From CAWJMD01 sp963843835 (lineage in GTDB: Bacteria; Actinomycetota; Actinomycetes; Actinomycetales; CAWJMD01): a DNA stretch of 64,000 nucleotides. Position numbers and translations under genes: made by a program. The stretch lies in contig CAWJMD010000008.1 in the NCBI GenBank assembly GCA_963843835.1, positions 186,001-250,000 of the forward strand, in the 5' to 3' direction. Below are positions 26,541 through 36,523 of this stretch, piece by piece (positions within the stretch are counted from its first letter, which is position 1; every line of letters begins with the position of its first letter). Under the pieces are notes generated by a model. That model had not been told where the DNA came from. It was given only the letters and a program-made list of their open reading frames with translations, and did not search any database.

Positions 26541-29125
26541 GCCTGGCTGTCGGCCACCACGAGGTCGATGTCGCGCACGGCCAGCTCGTCGCCGTCAACG
26601 GCCAGCTCGAGCGCTGACACCCGTCCCGCCGCCCGCAGGTCGCCCTCGGCGCCCCGCAGCAGGTCGAGTGAGCGCGCGGGCCCGGTGATCACCGCGCGCG
26701 TGACCTCGGTGCGCTGCGAGACCTTGGCCTGCGACTTGGCGCCACGCAGCGCGCCCAGGGCCACGCCCACCACGGTCAGCTGCTGCGGGTCGGCGTCGCC
26801 GGCCGCGCAGTCCGCCGCGGTGGGCCAGGACGCCCGGTGGATGGAGCCCTCCTGCCACCACGACCACGCCTCCTCGGTCGCGTAGGGCAGCACCGGCGCG
26901 AGCAGCCGGAGCTGCACCGACAGGGCCGCGGCCAGGGCGGCCTTCGCGGACTCCGCGGGCGGGCCCTCCGCGTAGGCCCGCTCCTTGACCAGCTCGAGGT
27001 AGTCGTCGCAGAACGTCCAGAAGAAGCGTTCGCTGACCTCGAGCGCCCGCGAGTAGTCGTAGGCCTCGAACGCGGCCGTCGCCTCGGCCACCACACCGGT
27101 GAGGGCGGCCAGCATCGACCGGTCGAGGGGCTCGGTCACCGCCTCAAGGTCCGCGGCCGAGCCGGCCAGGCCGAGCCCGAGCACGAACTTGCTGGCGTTG
27201 AGGATCTTGATCGCCAGACGCCGGCCGACCTTCATCTGCGTCTCGTCGAAGGGCGAGTCCATGCCCGGTCGGGCCATGGCGGCGCGCCACCGCACCGCGT
27301 CGGAGCCGAACTTCTCGAGGATCTCCGTAGGGACGACCACGTTGTTCTTCGACTTGCTCATCTTCTTGCGGTCAGGGTCGACCACGAAGCCCGAGACCAT
27401 CGAGTGCGTCCACGGGAGGCTGCCGTTCTCGAAGTGGGCGCGCACGACACGGGAGAACAACCAGGTGCGGATGATCTCGTGGGCGTGCGTGTTGAGGTCC
27501 ATCGGGAAGGTGCGCTCGAACAGGTCGTTGTCGCGCTCCCACCCGCAGACGATCTGCGGGCTCAGCGACGACGTCGCCCACGTGTCCATCACGTCCGGGT
27601 CGCCGGTGAAGCCGCCGGGCAGGCCCCGCTGGTCCTCGGTGTACCCCGGCGCCGCGTCCGAGGAGGGGTCGACCGGCAGGGCCGACTCCTCCGCCAGGAT
27701 CGGCTTGTCGTGCAGCGGCTCCCCGGCGTCGTCGAGGGGGTACCAGACGGGGAACGGGACGCCGAAGAACCTCTGGCGGCTGATCAGCCAGTCACCGTTG
27801 AGGCCGCCCACCCAGTTCTCGTAGCGGTGCCGCATGAAGTCCGGGGTCCAGGAGATCTGCCGTCCGCGCTCGATGAACGTCTCGCGCAGGTCGGCGTCGC
27901 GGCCGCCGTTGCGGATGTACCACTGGCGGCTGGTCACGATCTCGAGCGGCTTGTCGCCCTTCTCGAAGAAGTTGGCCATGCGCTGGGTGGGCGCGGGCTC
28001 GCCGTCGAGGTCACCCGACGCGCGCAGGGCCGTGACCACGGCCTCCCTGGCCGAGAACGTCGTCTTGCCCGCCAGCTCGCCGTAGAGCTGCTCGCCCGGT
28101 CCGCCTGCCACCCACTCCGGGGTGTCGCGCAGGATCCGGCCGTCGCGACCGACGACCGAGCGCGTGGGCAGCTGCAGCTCGCGCCACCACTGCACGTCGG
28201 TCAGGTCACCGAACGTGCAGCACATGGCGATACCGGCGCCCTTGTCCATCTCGGCGGCGGGGTGCGCCAGGACCGGGATCTCGACCCCGAACAAGGGGCG
28301 AGGTCACGGTGGTGCCGAAGAGGGGCTGGTACCGCTCGTCGTCGGGGTGCGCGACCAGTGCGACGACGGCGGGGATGAGCTCGGGCCGCGTGGTCTCGAT
28401 GAAGAGGTCCTCGCCGCCGGGCCGGTGGAACGCGACACGGTGGTAGTGCCCGGGGTACTCCCGCGCCTCGAGCTCCGCCTGCGCCACCGCGGTCTGGAAG
28501 GTGACGTCCCACAGGCTCGGCGCCTCCGAGGAGTAGGCCTCGCCGCGGGCCAGGTTGCGCAGGAAGGCGCGCTGTGCCACGGCCCGGGAGTCGTCGCTGA
28601 TCGTCGTGTACAGCGTCGACCAGTCGACGGACAGGCCCAGCTGGCGCCAGATCGCCTCGAACACCTTCTCGTCCTCGGCGGTCAGCTCCTCGCACAGAGG
28701 TCGATGAAGTTGCGCCGCGAGATCGGGCAGCTGGCGCTTGGGGTCGGGCCTGGCCGGCGGGGTGAAGTCGGGGTCGTACGCCACCGAGGGATCGCAGCGG
28801 ACGCCGAAGTAGTTCTGCACCCGCCGCTCGGTGGGCAGGCCGTTGTCGTCCCAGCCCATCGGGTAGTAGACCGACTTGCCGAGCATGCGCTGGTACCGGG
28901 CGATCAGGTCGGTGTGCGTGTACGAGAAGACGTGGCCGACGTGCAGGGACCCCGACACCGTCGGCGGCGGGGTGTCGATGGAGAACACCTGGTCACGGGT
29001 CGCCGTGCGGTCGAACCGTAGGTGCCCTGCTGCTCCCACACCTGCGCCCACTTCGCCTCCAGCCCGTCCAGGGACGGCTTCTCGGGGACGGTGGGCGTGC
29101 GGGGGCTGTCAGGGGTGGCTGGCAT
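26537..29125 (-). CDS. valS: Valine--tRNA ligase, frame-disrupted in its N-terminal third
   Basis: A class I aminoacyl-tRNA synthetase of about 860 residues. The start is ATG 29125 (MPATPDSPRT). HIGH is present as HVGH in PPTVSGSLHVGH, KMSKS as KKMSKSKNN, and a coiled C-terminus is missing or short. The reading frame is broken at three places: one base lost near 29018 (after WEQQGTY), a net 3-base insertion scrambling about nine residues near 28695-28725, and one extra base near 28297 (TSPL to FGVEIP). The rest is normal. An essential single-copy gene is unlikely to be dead; the breaks sit in a block of similar errors that extends through ileS, so I think they are sequence errors. Confidence 0.88.
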
Positions 29126-29191
29126 GCCGCGATTCTCCCAGATGCGGATGAGCGTTCGGAACGGGTGGTGGACGGGCGGGTGCCGCTCGGG

Positions 29192-29951
29192 TCAGACGCT
29201 GACGCCGCCGATGGCCAGACCCGACGAGGTAGGTGACCGTCATGGCCAGCGCGCCGCCGAGCACGTTGCGCCGGATCGCGCTTCCACATCAGGTCGGTCG
29301 CCTCGCCGAGGCGGGAGCTGATCACGCCGGTCAGGGCCAGCGCGAGCACGACGGCGACGAACGTCACCGGCACCCGGACGCTCGGACCGGGCACCAGGAT
29401 GGCCACCAGCGGTAGCAGGGCGCCGAACGTGAAGGCGATCGCTGAGGCGTAGGCGGCCTGCCAGGGCCGCACCATGTCGTCCAGGTCGATGCCCAGCTCG
29501 ATGTCCAGGTGCGCCCGCAGTGCGTCGACCTCGGTGAGCTCCTCGGCGACCTGGCGGGCGAGGCCGGCGGACAGGCCCTTGCGCTCGAACAGGGTCGGCG
29601 AGCTCGGCCAGCTCGGTCTCCGGCATCTCCTCGAGCTCGCGTGTCTCCTTCGCGATGAGGCTCTTCTCGGTGTCGCGCTGCGTCGAGACCGAGACGTACT
29701 CACCGGCTGCCATCGACAGCGCGCCAGCGACGAGCCCGGCGACGCCGGCGGTGAGGATGACGACCGGTCGGTCGTGGCGCCGGCGACACCCACCACCAGG
29801 CCGGCCGTGGACACGATGCCGTCGTTGGCGCCGAGCACTCCCGCCCGCAGCCAGTTCATGCGACTGGCGAGGCCGGAGCTGTGCGGCTCGTCGTCGTGCG
29901 TGGCGCACCGTCGACGGGCTCGGCGGAGCCGGCAGGGTTGGTCGAGACCAT
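29192..29951 (-). CDS. VIT1/CCC1-family membrane transporter, frame-disrupted
   Basis: About 250 residues once the frames are joined. It starts MVSTNPAGSAEPVD; recognisable stretches are SRMNWLRAGVLGANDGIVS, VILTAGVAGLVAGALSMAAGEYVSVS, a helical acidic cytosolic region (RELEEMPETELAELA, then FERKGLSAGLARQVAEEL), and C-terminal spans ending YLVGS then LAIGGVSV. These are the marks of VIT family iron/manganese transporters. Frame breaks occur near 29903, 29785, 29600, 29290 and 29219. No gene-disrupting insertion is present. It is divergent from the ileS T-box. Confidence 0.75.
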
Positions 29952-29991
29952 GGGGGGAGGCGTAGGCGGTCGCGCTGGTACGCGCTGGCGC

Positions 29992-29997
29992 TACCCT
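29992..29997 (+). promoter_or_regulatory. -10 box of the ileS leader
   Basis: TACCCT matches TANNNT and lies about 7-10 bp before the first T-box stem. The same hexamer precedes folC and the radical SAM gene. Confidence 0.45.
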
Positions 29998-30003
29998 GGA
30001 CTG

Positions 30004-30240
30004 CACAGGCGTCGACCCGGCCATCACCGGCGAGCCTCCGGAAGAACAGGGTGGCTCCCTCGGGTCGGCCCCCAGTAGAACCGGGCGGACCGGCCCGCGC
30101 AGCAGCCGGCGACGAGCGGTCGCTCGTGGGTGCCACGCGTGGGCGCCCACCGGCGGCAAGCGAGGTGGTACCGCGGTGCCGTCCGGACCGGCCGGGCGTC
30201 GTCGTCCTCGTGGGACCTGCACGACCCGCGAGAGGCACCG
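30004..30240 (+). promoter_or_regulatory. T-box riboswitch controlling ileS
   Basis: The leader has the actinobacterial ileS T-box layout. Stem I has the specifier codon ATC (Ile) at 30023-30025 inside CGGCCATCACCGGCG, followed by CTCCGGAAGAAC. A linker region follows (AGTAGAACCGGGCGGACCGG), and then the T-box proper at 30163-30176 (AGGTGGTACCGCGG), which pairs with the uncharged tRNA acceptor end. No intrinsic terminator follows, and the T-box is close to the start at 30241. Control is therefore most likely translational, by sequestering the ribosome binding site (GAGAGG), as described for ileS in actinobacteria. The product downstream is isoleucyl-tRNA synthetase, matching the specifier. 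Confidence 0.88.
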
Positions 30241-33200
30241 ATGAGCTACCCCAAGGTCGGCCCCGAGGCGTTCGGCGCCGAGACCGTCGCGCCCAGCCCC
30301 CGGTTCCCGGAGATCGAGGCGCGCATCCGCCGCTACTGGGACTCCGACGGCACGTTCGAGGCGAGCGTCGAGGCGCGCGATGACCGGCACCGACGGAGCC
30401 AACGAGTTCGTCTTCTACGACGGCCCGCCGTTCGCGAACGGCCTCCCCCACTACGGCCACCTGCTGACCGGCTTCGTCAAGGACGTCGTGCCGCGGTACC
30501 AGACGATGCGCGGCCGGCGGGTCGAACGGCGCTTCGGCTGGGACTGCCACGGCCTGCCGGCCGAGCTTGAGGCCGAGCGCCAGCTGGGCATCACCGGGCG
30601 GGGCCAGATCCTCGAGATGGGCATCGAGGCCTTCAACCAGGCGTGCCAGGACTCCGTGCTGCGGTACACGCACGAGTGGCGAGGACTACGTCGGGCGCCA
30701 GGCGCGCTGGGTCGACTTCGACAACGACTACAAGACGCTCGACCTCACGCTACATGGAGAGCGTGATCTGGGCGTTCAAGACCCTCTACGACAAGGGGTA
30801 CGTCTACGAGGGCTCGCGCGTGCTGCCGTACTGCTGGCGCGACGAGACCCCCCTCAGCAACCACGAGCTCCGCATGGACGAGGACGTCTACCAGCAGCGC
30901 CAGGACCCGGCCGATCACGGTGTGGGTCGAGCTGGAGACCGGCGAGCGGATGCTCGCGTGGACCACGACGCCGTGGACGCTGCCGACGAACCTCGCGATG
31001 GCCGTCGGCGAGGACATCGACTACGTGGTGGTCGAGCACGAGGGGGCACGGTGGCTGCTGGCCGAGCAGCGGCTCGGTGCCTACGCCAGGGAGCTCGGGC
31101 TGGACGGGCTCGACGCCGCTGCCGTGGCGGAGAGCGTGGTCGAGCGGGTCACGGGCGCGCAGCTGGTCGGTCGCCGGTACACGCCGCTGTTCGACTACTT
31201 CGCGGACGCGGAGACGTTCGGGACGCAGCACGCGTTCCAGGTCATCGCCTCGGACCACGTCACGACGACCGACGGTTCGGGCGTCGTGCACATGGCGCCC
31301 GCCTACGGTGAGGACGACCAGAAGGCCTGCGAGGCGGTCGGGATCCCCACCATCCTCTCCGTCGACGACCGGGCCCGCTTCACGTCGGTGGTGCCGGACT
31401 ACGAGGGCCAGCACGTCTTCGACGCGAACACGCCCGATCACTCGCGACCTGCGCGCCAAGGGCGTCGTCGTGCGCGAGGACTCCTACGTGCACTCCTACC
31501 CGCACTGCTGGCGCTGCCGGAACCCGCTGATCTACAAGGCCGTCTCGTCGTGGTTCGTCGAGGTGACGAAGTTCCGCGACCGGATGGTCGAGCTCAACGA
31601 GCAGATCGAGTGGACGCCGGAGCACATCAAGCACGGCCAGTTCGGCAAGTGGCTGTCGAACGCCCGGGACTGGTCGATCAGCCGTAACCGGTTCTGGGGC
31701 AGCCCGATCCCCGTCTGGGTGTCGGACGACCCGACCTACCCGCGTACTGACGTCTACGGCTCGCTGGACGAGCTCGAGGCGGACTTCGGTGTGCGCCCGA
31801 CCGACCTGCACCGCCCGTTCGTCGACCGCCTGACGCGCCCGAACCCCGACGACCCGACGGGCCGGTCGACGATGCGGCGCGTGCCTGACGTGCTCGACGT
31901 CTGGTTCGACTCCGGGTCGATGCCCTACGCCCAGGTGCACTACCCGTTCGAGAACACCGAGTGGTTCGAGCACCACAACCCCGGTGACTTCATCGTCGAG
32001 TACATCGGCCAGACGCGCGGCTGGTTCTACACGCTGCACGTGCTGGCCACGGCGCTGTTCGACCGCCCGGCCTTCTCCGCCTGCGTGTCTCACGGCATCG
32101 TGCTGGGTAACGACGGCCTGAAGATGTCCAAGTCGCTGCGCAACTACCCCGACGTTCCGAGGTGTTCGACCGTGACGGCGCCGACGCGATGCGCTGGTTC
32201 CTCATGTCGTCGCCGATCCTGCGCGGCGGCAACCTCGTCGTCACCGAGCAGGGAATCCGCGACGGGGTGCGCCAGGTGCTGATCCCGCTGTGGAACGCGT
32301 GGCACTTCCTCGCCCTGTACGCCAACGCCGCGAAGGGCGGCGCCGGGTACTCGCCCCGGTGGAGCACGGCGTCGACCCACGTGCTGGACCGGTACCTGAT
32401 GGCGACCACCCACCACCTGGTGGCGCGGGTGCAGGAGGCGATGGACGCCTACGACGTCGCCGGAGCCTGCGACCTCGTGCGCGAGCCACGTCGACACCCT
32501 GACCAACTGGTACATCCGCCGCTCGCGGCAACGGCTTCTGGGACGAGGACACCGACGCCTTCGACACCCTGCACACGGCGCTGGAGGTGCTCTGCCGGGT
32601 GGCGGCGCCGCTGATGCCGCTGGTCACCGAGGAGGTCTGGCGTGCCCTCACCGGGGGCCGCAGCGTCCACCTCGCCGACTGGCCGGTCGCCGACGACCTG
32701 CCTGTCGACGATGACCTGGTGGCGGCGATGGAGACAGTGCGGGCAGCGTGCTCGACCACGCTCGGGCTGCGCAAGGCCGCCGGGCCTGCGCGTGCGGCTG
32801 CCCCTGTCGGCGGTGACGGTCGTGTCGGCTGGTGCGGCCGGCTGCGGTGACTACGCGCGACCTGCTCGTGCGAGGAGGTCAACGTCGGGAGAGCTGCAGG
32901 CTGCTGGACCTGGCCGACATCGGTGAGTCGGACTTCGGCATCGAGCGCCGTCTCACCGTCAACGCCCGCGCCGCCGGTCCGCGGCTGGGCAAGTCCGTGC
33001 AGGCCGCCATCAAGGGCAGCAAGGGCGGGGAGTGGTCGGTCACCGACGAGGGCGTCGTGACGTCCGGGGGCATCGAGCTCGCCGAGGGGGAGTTCACGCT
33101 CGAGACGGTCGTCTCGGGTGCCGGGTCCGGACGGCGAGGAGGGCGGGACGGCCGTGGGCATGCTGCCGGGCGGCGGCTTCGTCGTGCTCGACACCCACGT

Positions 33201-33490
33201 CACGCCTGCGCTCGCCGCGACCGGTCTGGCCAACGACGTCGTGCGCCTCGTGCAGCAGGCCCGACGGGACGCGGGACTGGCGATCAGCGACCGGATCCGC
33301 CTCACCATCGCGGGGGAGGGGCCGGTGTGGGAGGCCGTCGTCAACCACCAGGAGCTGCTGGTGACCGAGACGCTGGCCGACTCGGTCGGGGCGACCGGCG
33401 ACCTCGACCAGCTACCTGCCGGGCGAGGGTGTGACCGAGGGTCGCGTGGGCGACGGTCACGTCGTCCGGGTGGCCGTCAGCAGGCTGTGA
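30241..33490 (+). CDS. ileS: Isoleucine--tRNA ligase, multiply frame-disrupted
   Basis: About 1080 residues when the frames are joined, the length of the eukaryote-like IleS common in actinobacteria. The start is ATG 30241 (MSYPKVGPEAFG). HIGH appears as HYGH in PPFANGLPHYGH, and KMSKS is exact in LKMSKSLRN. The DUF5915 tail ends VRVAVSRL at 33490. Single-base changes break the frame near 30380, 30680, 30752, 30913, 31437, 32158, 32482, 32533, 32786, 32860-32920, 33120-33135 and 33412. Most are one extra C or G. Between breaks the protein is well conserved. The T-box in front is intact. I read the breaks as sequencing or assembly errors, not decay. Confidence 0.88.
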
Positions 33491-33503
33491 GGCAGACGCC
33501 TCA
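33488..33503. terminator. Bidirectional hairpin at convergent ileS and flavoprotein stops
   Basis: TGAGGC and GCCTCA form a 6-bp stem with a 4-nt loop. The outer three bases on each side are the stop codons of the two convergent genes. It is short and has no T-tract. Confidence 0.35.
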
Positions 33504-34250
33504 GCCCGAGCGCGGGCGGTACTCGGGGTTGTCGGCGCCGAAGTGCTCGCCGTCGGCCCATGCCTCCGGCAGGTTGCCGTAGGCCGGGTACCCGTCCGCG
33601 TCCTTCAGCATCCGCGCGAGGTGCAGGAGGTTGTAGGTCATGAACGTCGTGTTGCGGTTGGTGAAGTCGTTCTCGGGTCCGCCGGAGCCCTCGTCGAGGT
33701 AGCTGGGGCCCGGTCCGACCTCGCCGATCCACCCGGCGTCCGCCTGCGGCGGGATCGTGTAGCCGAGGTGCTGCAGGCTGTAGAGCAGGTTCATGGCGCA
33801 GTGCTTGACGCCGTCCTCGTTGCCGGTGATGAGGCAGCCCGCGGCACGCCCGTAGTAGGCCCACTGCCCACGCTCGTTGAGCTTGGCCGAGTTGCCGTAG
33901 AGCCGCTCGACCACGTGCTTGGTGACGGAGCTGTTGTCCCCCAGCCAGATCGGGCCGGCCAGCACGAGGATGTCGGCGGCCATGACGCGCTCGAACAGGG
34001 CGGGCCACTCGTCCGAGGCCGCGCCGTGCTCGGTCATGTCGGGCTGTACGCCGACAGCGATGTCGTGGTCGACGGCCCGGATCATGTCGACCTCGACCCC
34101 GCGTCCCCGCATCAGGCCGGCACTCAGGTCGACGAGACCCTGCGTGTTGCTGGTCCGGGGGGACGGCTTGAGCGTGCAGTTGATGAACATGGCCCGCAGG
34201 TCGGAGAAGTCGGGTGCCTCGGCGGGCGTGGACGTCGTCGTGTCGTTCAC
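33501..34250 (-). CDS. Flavodoxin-fold NAD(P)H-dependent FMN reductase family protein
   Basis: About 249 residues. The N-terminal FMN phosphate loop reads FINCTLKPSPRTSNTQGL. A second flavin-contact region LAGPIWLGDNSSVTKHVVERL and GCLITGNEDGVKH follow, then an acidic, aromatic C-terminal extension. These proteins reduce quinones or nitro compounds, or act as flavin donors; the partner is not visible. The GTG start at 34250 has GAGGAG in front. It is convergent with ileS and divergent from folC. Confidence 0.82.
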   Translation of the reverse strand: MNDTTTSTPAEAPDFSDLRAMFINCTLKPSPRTSNTQGLVDLSAGLMRGRGVEVDMIRAVDHDIAVGVQPDMTEHGAASDEWPALFERVMAADILVLAGPIWLGDNSSVTKHVVERLYGNSAKLNERGQWAYYGRAAGCLITGNEDGVKHCAMNLLYSLQHLGYTIPPQADAGWIGEVGPGPSYLDEGSGGPENDFTNRNTTFMTYNLLHLARMLKDADGYPAYGNLPEAWADGEHFGADNPEYRPRSG

Positions 34251-34319
34251 GGGGGTCTCCTCGGCAGTGGTGGCAGGGCGGCAGGGATGGACGCGGGACC
34301 GACACTACGTGGGCGTCGT

Positions 34320-34325
34320 TACCCT
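34320..34325 (+). promoter_or_regulatory. -10 box of folC (leaderless)
   Basis: TACCCT ends 6 bp before the folC GTG start, so the transcript probably starts at or within a base of the start codon. No ribosome binding site is present. Confidence 0.5.
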
Positions 34326-34331
34326 GGGTAG

Positions 34332-35798
34332 GTGCCGAACCCACGCAGGAACCCCGCAGAGGAAGCCGCCGCGTTCGAGGCCCGCGAGGAAGCCCGACGT
34401 GCCTCGGCGGAGCGGGCTCGCCAGGTGTACGCGGAGCTGCTCGCCCGCGCGCCCGAGAGCCGGATGCAGCCCCGGCTCGAGCCCGTCAGGGCCCTGTGCG
34501 AGCTCCTCGGGGACCCGCAGCGCTCGTACCCGGTCATCCACCTGACCGGAACCAACGGCAAGACGTCGACGGCCCGTGCCATCGAGCGGCTGCTGCGGGA
34601 GCACAACCTCAGGACCGGGCGCTTCACGAGCCCCCACCTGCACGTCGTCAACGAACGCATCAGCATCGACGGCCGCCCGATCAGCGACGAGGCGCTCGCC
34701 GACACCTGGGACGAGGTCGCTCCACTGGTGGCGATGGTCGACGGCCGTCTCGCGGCCGACCGCGACCCTGCGATGACGTACTTCGAGGTCGTCGCCGTCC
34801 TCGCCTTCGCGGCCTTCGCCGACACGCCCGTCGACGTCGCGGTGGTCGAGGTCGGCCTCGGCGGCACGTGGGACGCGACCAACGTCGCCGACGCCACCGT
34901 CGCCGTCGTGACGCCGATCTCCCTCGACCACACGGAGATGCTCGGAGACCGCGTCGAGGACATCGCCGAGGAGAAGGCGGGCATCTTCACCGAGGGCGGC
35001 TTCGTGGTGATGGCACAGCAGCCGGTAGACGCGGCCGAGGTGCTGCTGCGCCGCGCCGTCGAGAGCGGATCGACCATCGCCCGCGAGGGTCTGGAGTTCG
35101 GCGTCGTCCGCCGGGAGGTCGCCGTCGGCGGCCAGGTGGTCACGATCAAGGGCCTCGCCGGGGACTACGACGACCTCCTCCTGCCGGTCCACGGGCCGTT
35201 CCAGGCCCACAACCTCGCCGTCGCCCTGGCGGCCGTCGAGGCCTTCCTGGGCAACGGCACCCAGCGCCTCGACATCGAGGTCGTCGTCGAGGCCCTCGAG
35301 ACCCTGACCTCGCCGGGCAGGCTCGAGGTCGTCAGGCCGAGCCCGGCCGTCGTCGTCGACGCCGCCCACAACGTCGGAGGGGTGGAGGCGCTCGTCACCG
35401 GTCTCGATGAGGCGTTCGGCTTCCGTCACCTCGTCGGGGTGGTCGGCGTGCTGGCGGGCAAGGACGCGGAGGCGATGCTCGGCGTCCTCGAGCCGGTTCT
35501 CGACGAGATCGTCATCACCCGGTCGTCCTCGCCCAGAGCCATCCCCGTGGACGAGCTCGCGGAGATCGCCCGTGACGTGTTCGGCGAGGAGCGGGTGCAC
35601 GAGGTCGAGCGCCTCGACGATGCCCTGGTGCTGGCGGTCAACACGGCGGAGGCCGAGACCGAGCACGGCGCAGGCGTTCTCGTGACCGGCTCGGTGACCG
35701 TGGCCGGCGAGGCGCGCCTGCTGATGGGCGCCGGGCCGGTGGACATGCCCTCCGCCTTCGACGAGCGGCTGCAGCGGTACGCCGAAGGACCTCTGTGA
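34332..35798 (+). CDS. folC: Folylpolyglutamate synthase/dihydrofolate synthase
   Basis: 488 residues of a Mur-ligase-family enzyme that adds glutamates to folates, and in many bacteria makes dihydrofolate. The P-loop is GTNGKTST at 73-80; DHTEMLGDRVEDIAEEKAGIF is the second Mur-type motif, and VDAAHNVGGVEAL carries the C-terminal catalytic Asp/His. An extra charged N-terminal helix of about 35 residues precedes the core. The GTG start appears leaderless. It begins an operon with DUF4233 (4-bp overlap) and a small membrane protein, as in other actinobacteria, where valS-folC-DUF4233-ndk is conserved. Confidence 0.94.
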   Translation: MPNPRRNPAEEAAAFEAREEARRASAERARQVYAELLARAPESRMQPRLEPVRALCELLGDPQRSYPVIHLTGTNGKTSTARAIERLLREHNLRTGRFTSPHLHVVNERISIDGRPISDEALADTWDEVAPLVAMVDGRLAADRDPAMTYFEVVAVLAFAAFADTPVDVAVVEVGLGGTWDATNVADATVAVVTPISLDHTEMLGDRVEDIAEEKAGIFTEGGFVVMAQQPVDAAEVLLRRAVESGSTIAREGLEFGVVRREVAVGGQVVTIKGLAGDYDDLLLPVHGPFQAHNLAVALAAVEAFLGNGTQRLDIEVVVEALETLTSPGRLEVVRPSPAVVVDAAHNVGGVEALVTGLDEAFGFRHLVGVVGVLAGKDAEAMLGVLEPVLDEIVITRSSSPRAIPVDELAEIARDVFGEERVHEVERLDDALVLAVNTAEAETEHGAGVLVTGSVTVAGEARLLMGAGPVDMPSAFDERLQRYAEGPL

Positions 35799-36172
35799 GG
35801 CAGGCGGGCACAGTGACCGGCCGCTTCGCCGCCATGACGCTGGCGCTCGAGGCGTTCGTCGTCTTCTTCGCCACCCTCGTCGCCAGCCGGCTGTCGGAGC
35901 TCGACCCCTCGCTCGTCTGGGTGGCGGGGTCGGGACTCGCCGTGCTGTGCCTGCTGGTGGCCGGCGTCGTCCGGCGCCCGGGCGGGATCGTGGTCGGGTC
36001 CGTCGTCCAGGTGATGCTGCTGGCCACCGGGTTCTGGGTGCCCGCGATGTTCGGGCTGGGTGCCGTCTTCGTGGCCATGTGGGTCTGGCTCCTCGTGGTC
36101 GGCCGGCGCATCGACCGCGACCGAGCCGCCTGGCCGGCCGGCCCGCCGTCTCCCGAGCACGTGGATGGCTGA
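35795..36172 (+). CDS. DUF4233 membrane protein
   Basis: 125 residues with four hydrophobic segments (LALEAFVVFFATLVAS, LVWVAGSGLAVLCLLVAGV, IVVGSVVQVMLLATGFWV and LGAVFVAMWVWLLVVG). It matches the small membrane protein found directly after folC in actinobacteria (Rv2446c in M. tuberculosis). The GTG start overlaps the folC stop. Function unknown. Confidence 0.88.
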   Translation: MRQAGTVTGRFAAMTLALEAFVVFFATLVASRLSELDPSLVWVAGSGLAVLCLLVAGVVRRPGGIVVGSVVQVMLLATGFWVPAMFGLGAVFVAMWVWLLVVGRRIDRDRAAWPAGPPSPEHVDG

Positions 36173-36506
36173 CGCGGCGCAGCGCGGCCAGGTGCTGCTC
36201 CTCGCCGTCGCCGGCGTGGGCACCCTGCTCCTGGTCGTGCGGGCCGTCCTCGCCCGCGACGAGCCCTGGTGGGTCGCCTGGACGGCACCAATCGGCGCCG
36301 CCGGGCTGCTCGTGGCGGCCGCCACCGGTTTCCCGCCCGGCGTCGCGGTGCCCGCTCTGGCGCTGCTGCTCGTCGGCCTCGGCCTGCAGATCATGTGGTC
36401 GTACCGCGCCGGCCGGTACCTGGAGGACGACGTGGGCACGTTGTGGCGGCGGGTGCGGGGGAAGCCCGAACCGAAGCGACGGCGGCACCGCGCCCCGCGA
36501 GACTGA
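36165..36506 (+). CDS. Small hypothetical membrane protein
   Basis: 113 residues with about three hydrophobic segments (VLLLAVAGVGTLLLVVRAVLA, WVAWTAPIGAAGLLVAAA and VAVPALALLLVGLGLQIMWS) and a basic tail (RRVRGKPEPKRRRHRAPRD). The ATG at 36165 overlaps the end of the DUF4233 gene by 8 bp, so they are probably co-translated. I do not recognise the family. Confidence 0.7.
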   Translation: MADAAQRGQVLLLAVAGVGTLLLVVRAVLARDEPWWVAWTAPIGAAGLLVAAATGFPPGVAVPALALLLVGLGLQIMWSYRAGRYLEDDVGTLWRRVRGKPEPKRRRHRAPRD

Positions 36507-36523
36507 CCCCGCTCAGTTCTCGC
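36497..36523. terminator. Weak bidirectional hairpin between convergent genes
   Basis: GCGAGACTGA and TCAGTTCTCGC can pair with one bulge, around a short C-rich loop. The two convergent stop codons are inside the stem. Confidence 0.3.

Noticed and set aside
30241..33490. Programmed frameshifting in ileS
   Set aside because: There are a dozen breaks with no slippery sequence pattern, and neighbouring valS and VIT genes show the same kind. Error is the simpler reading.
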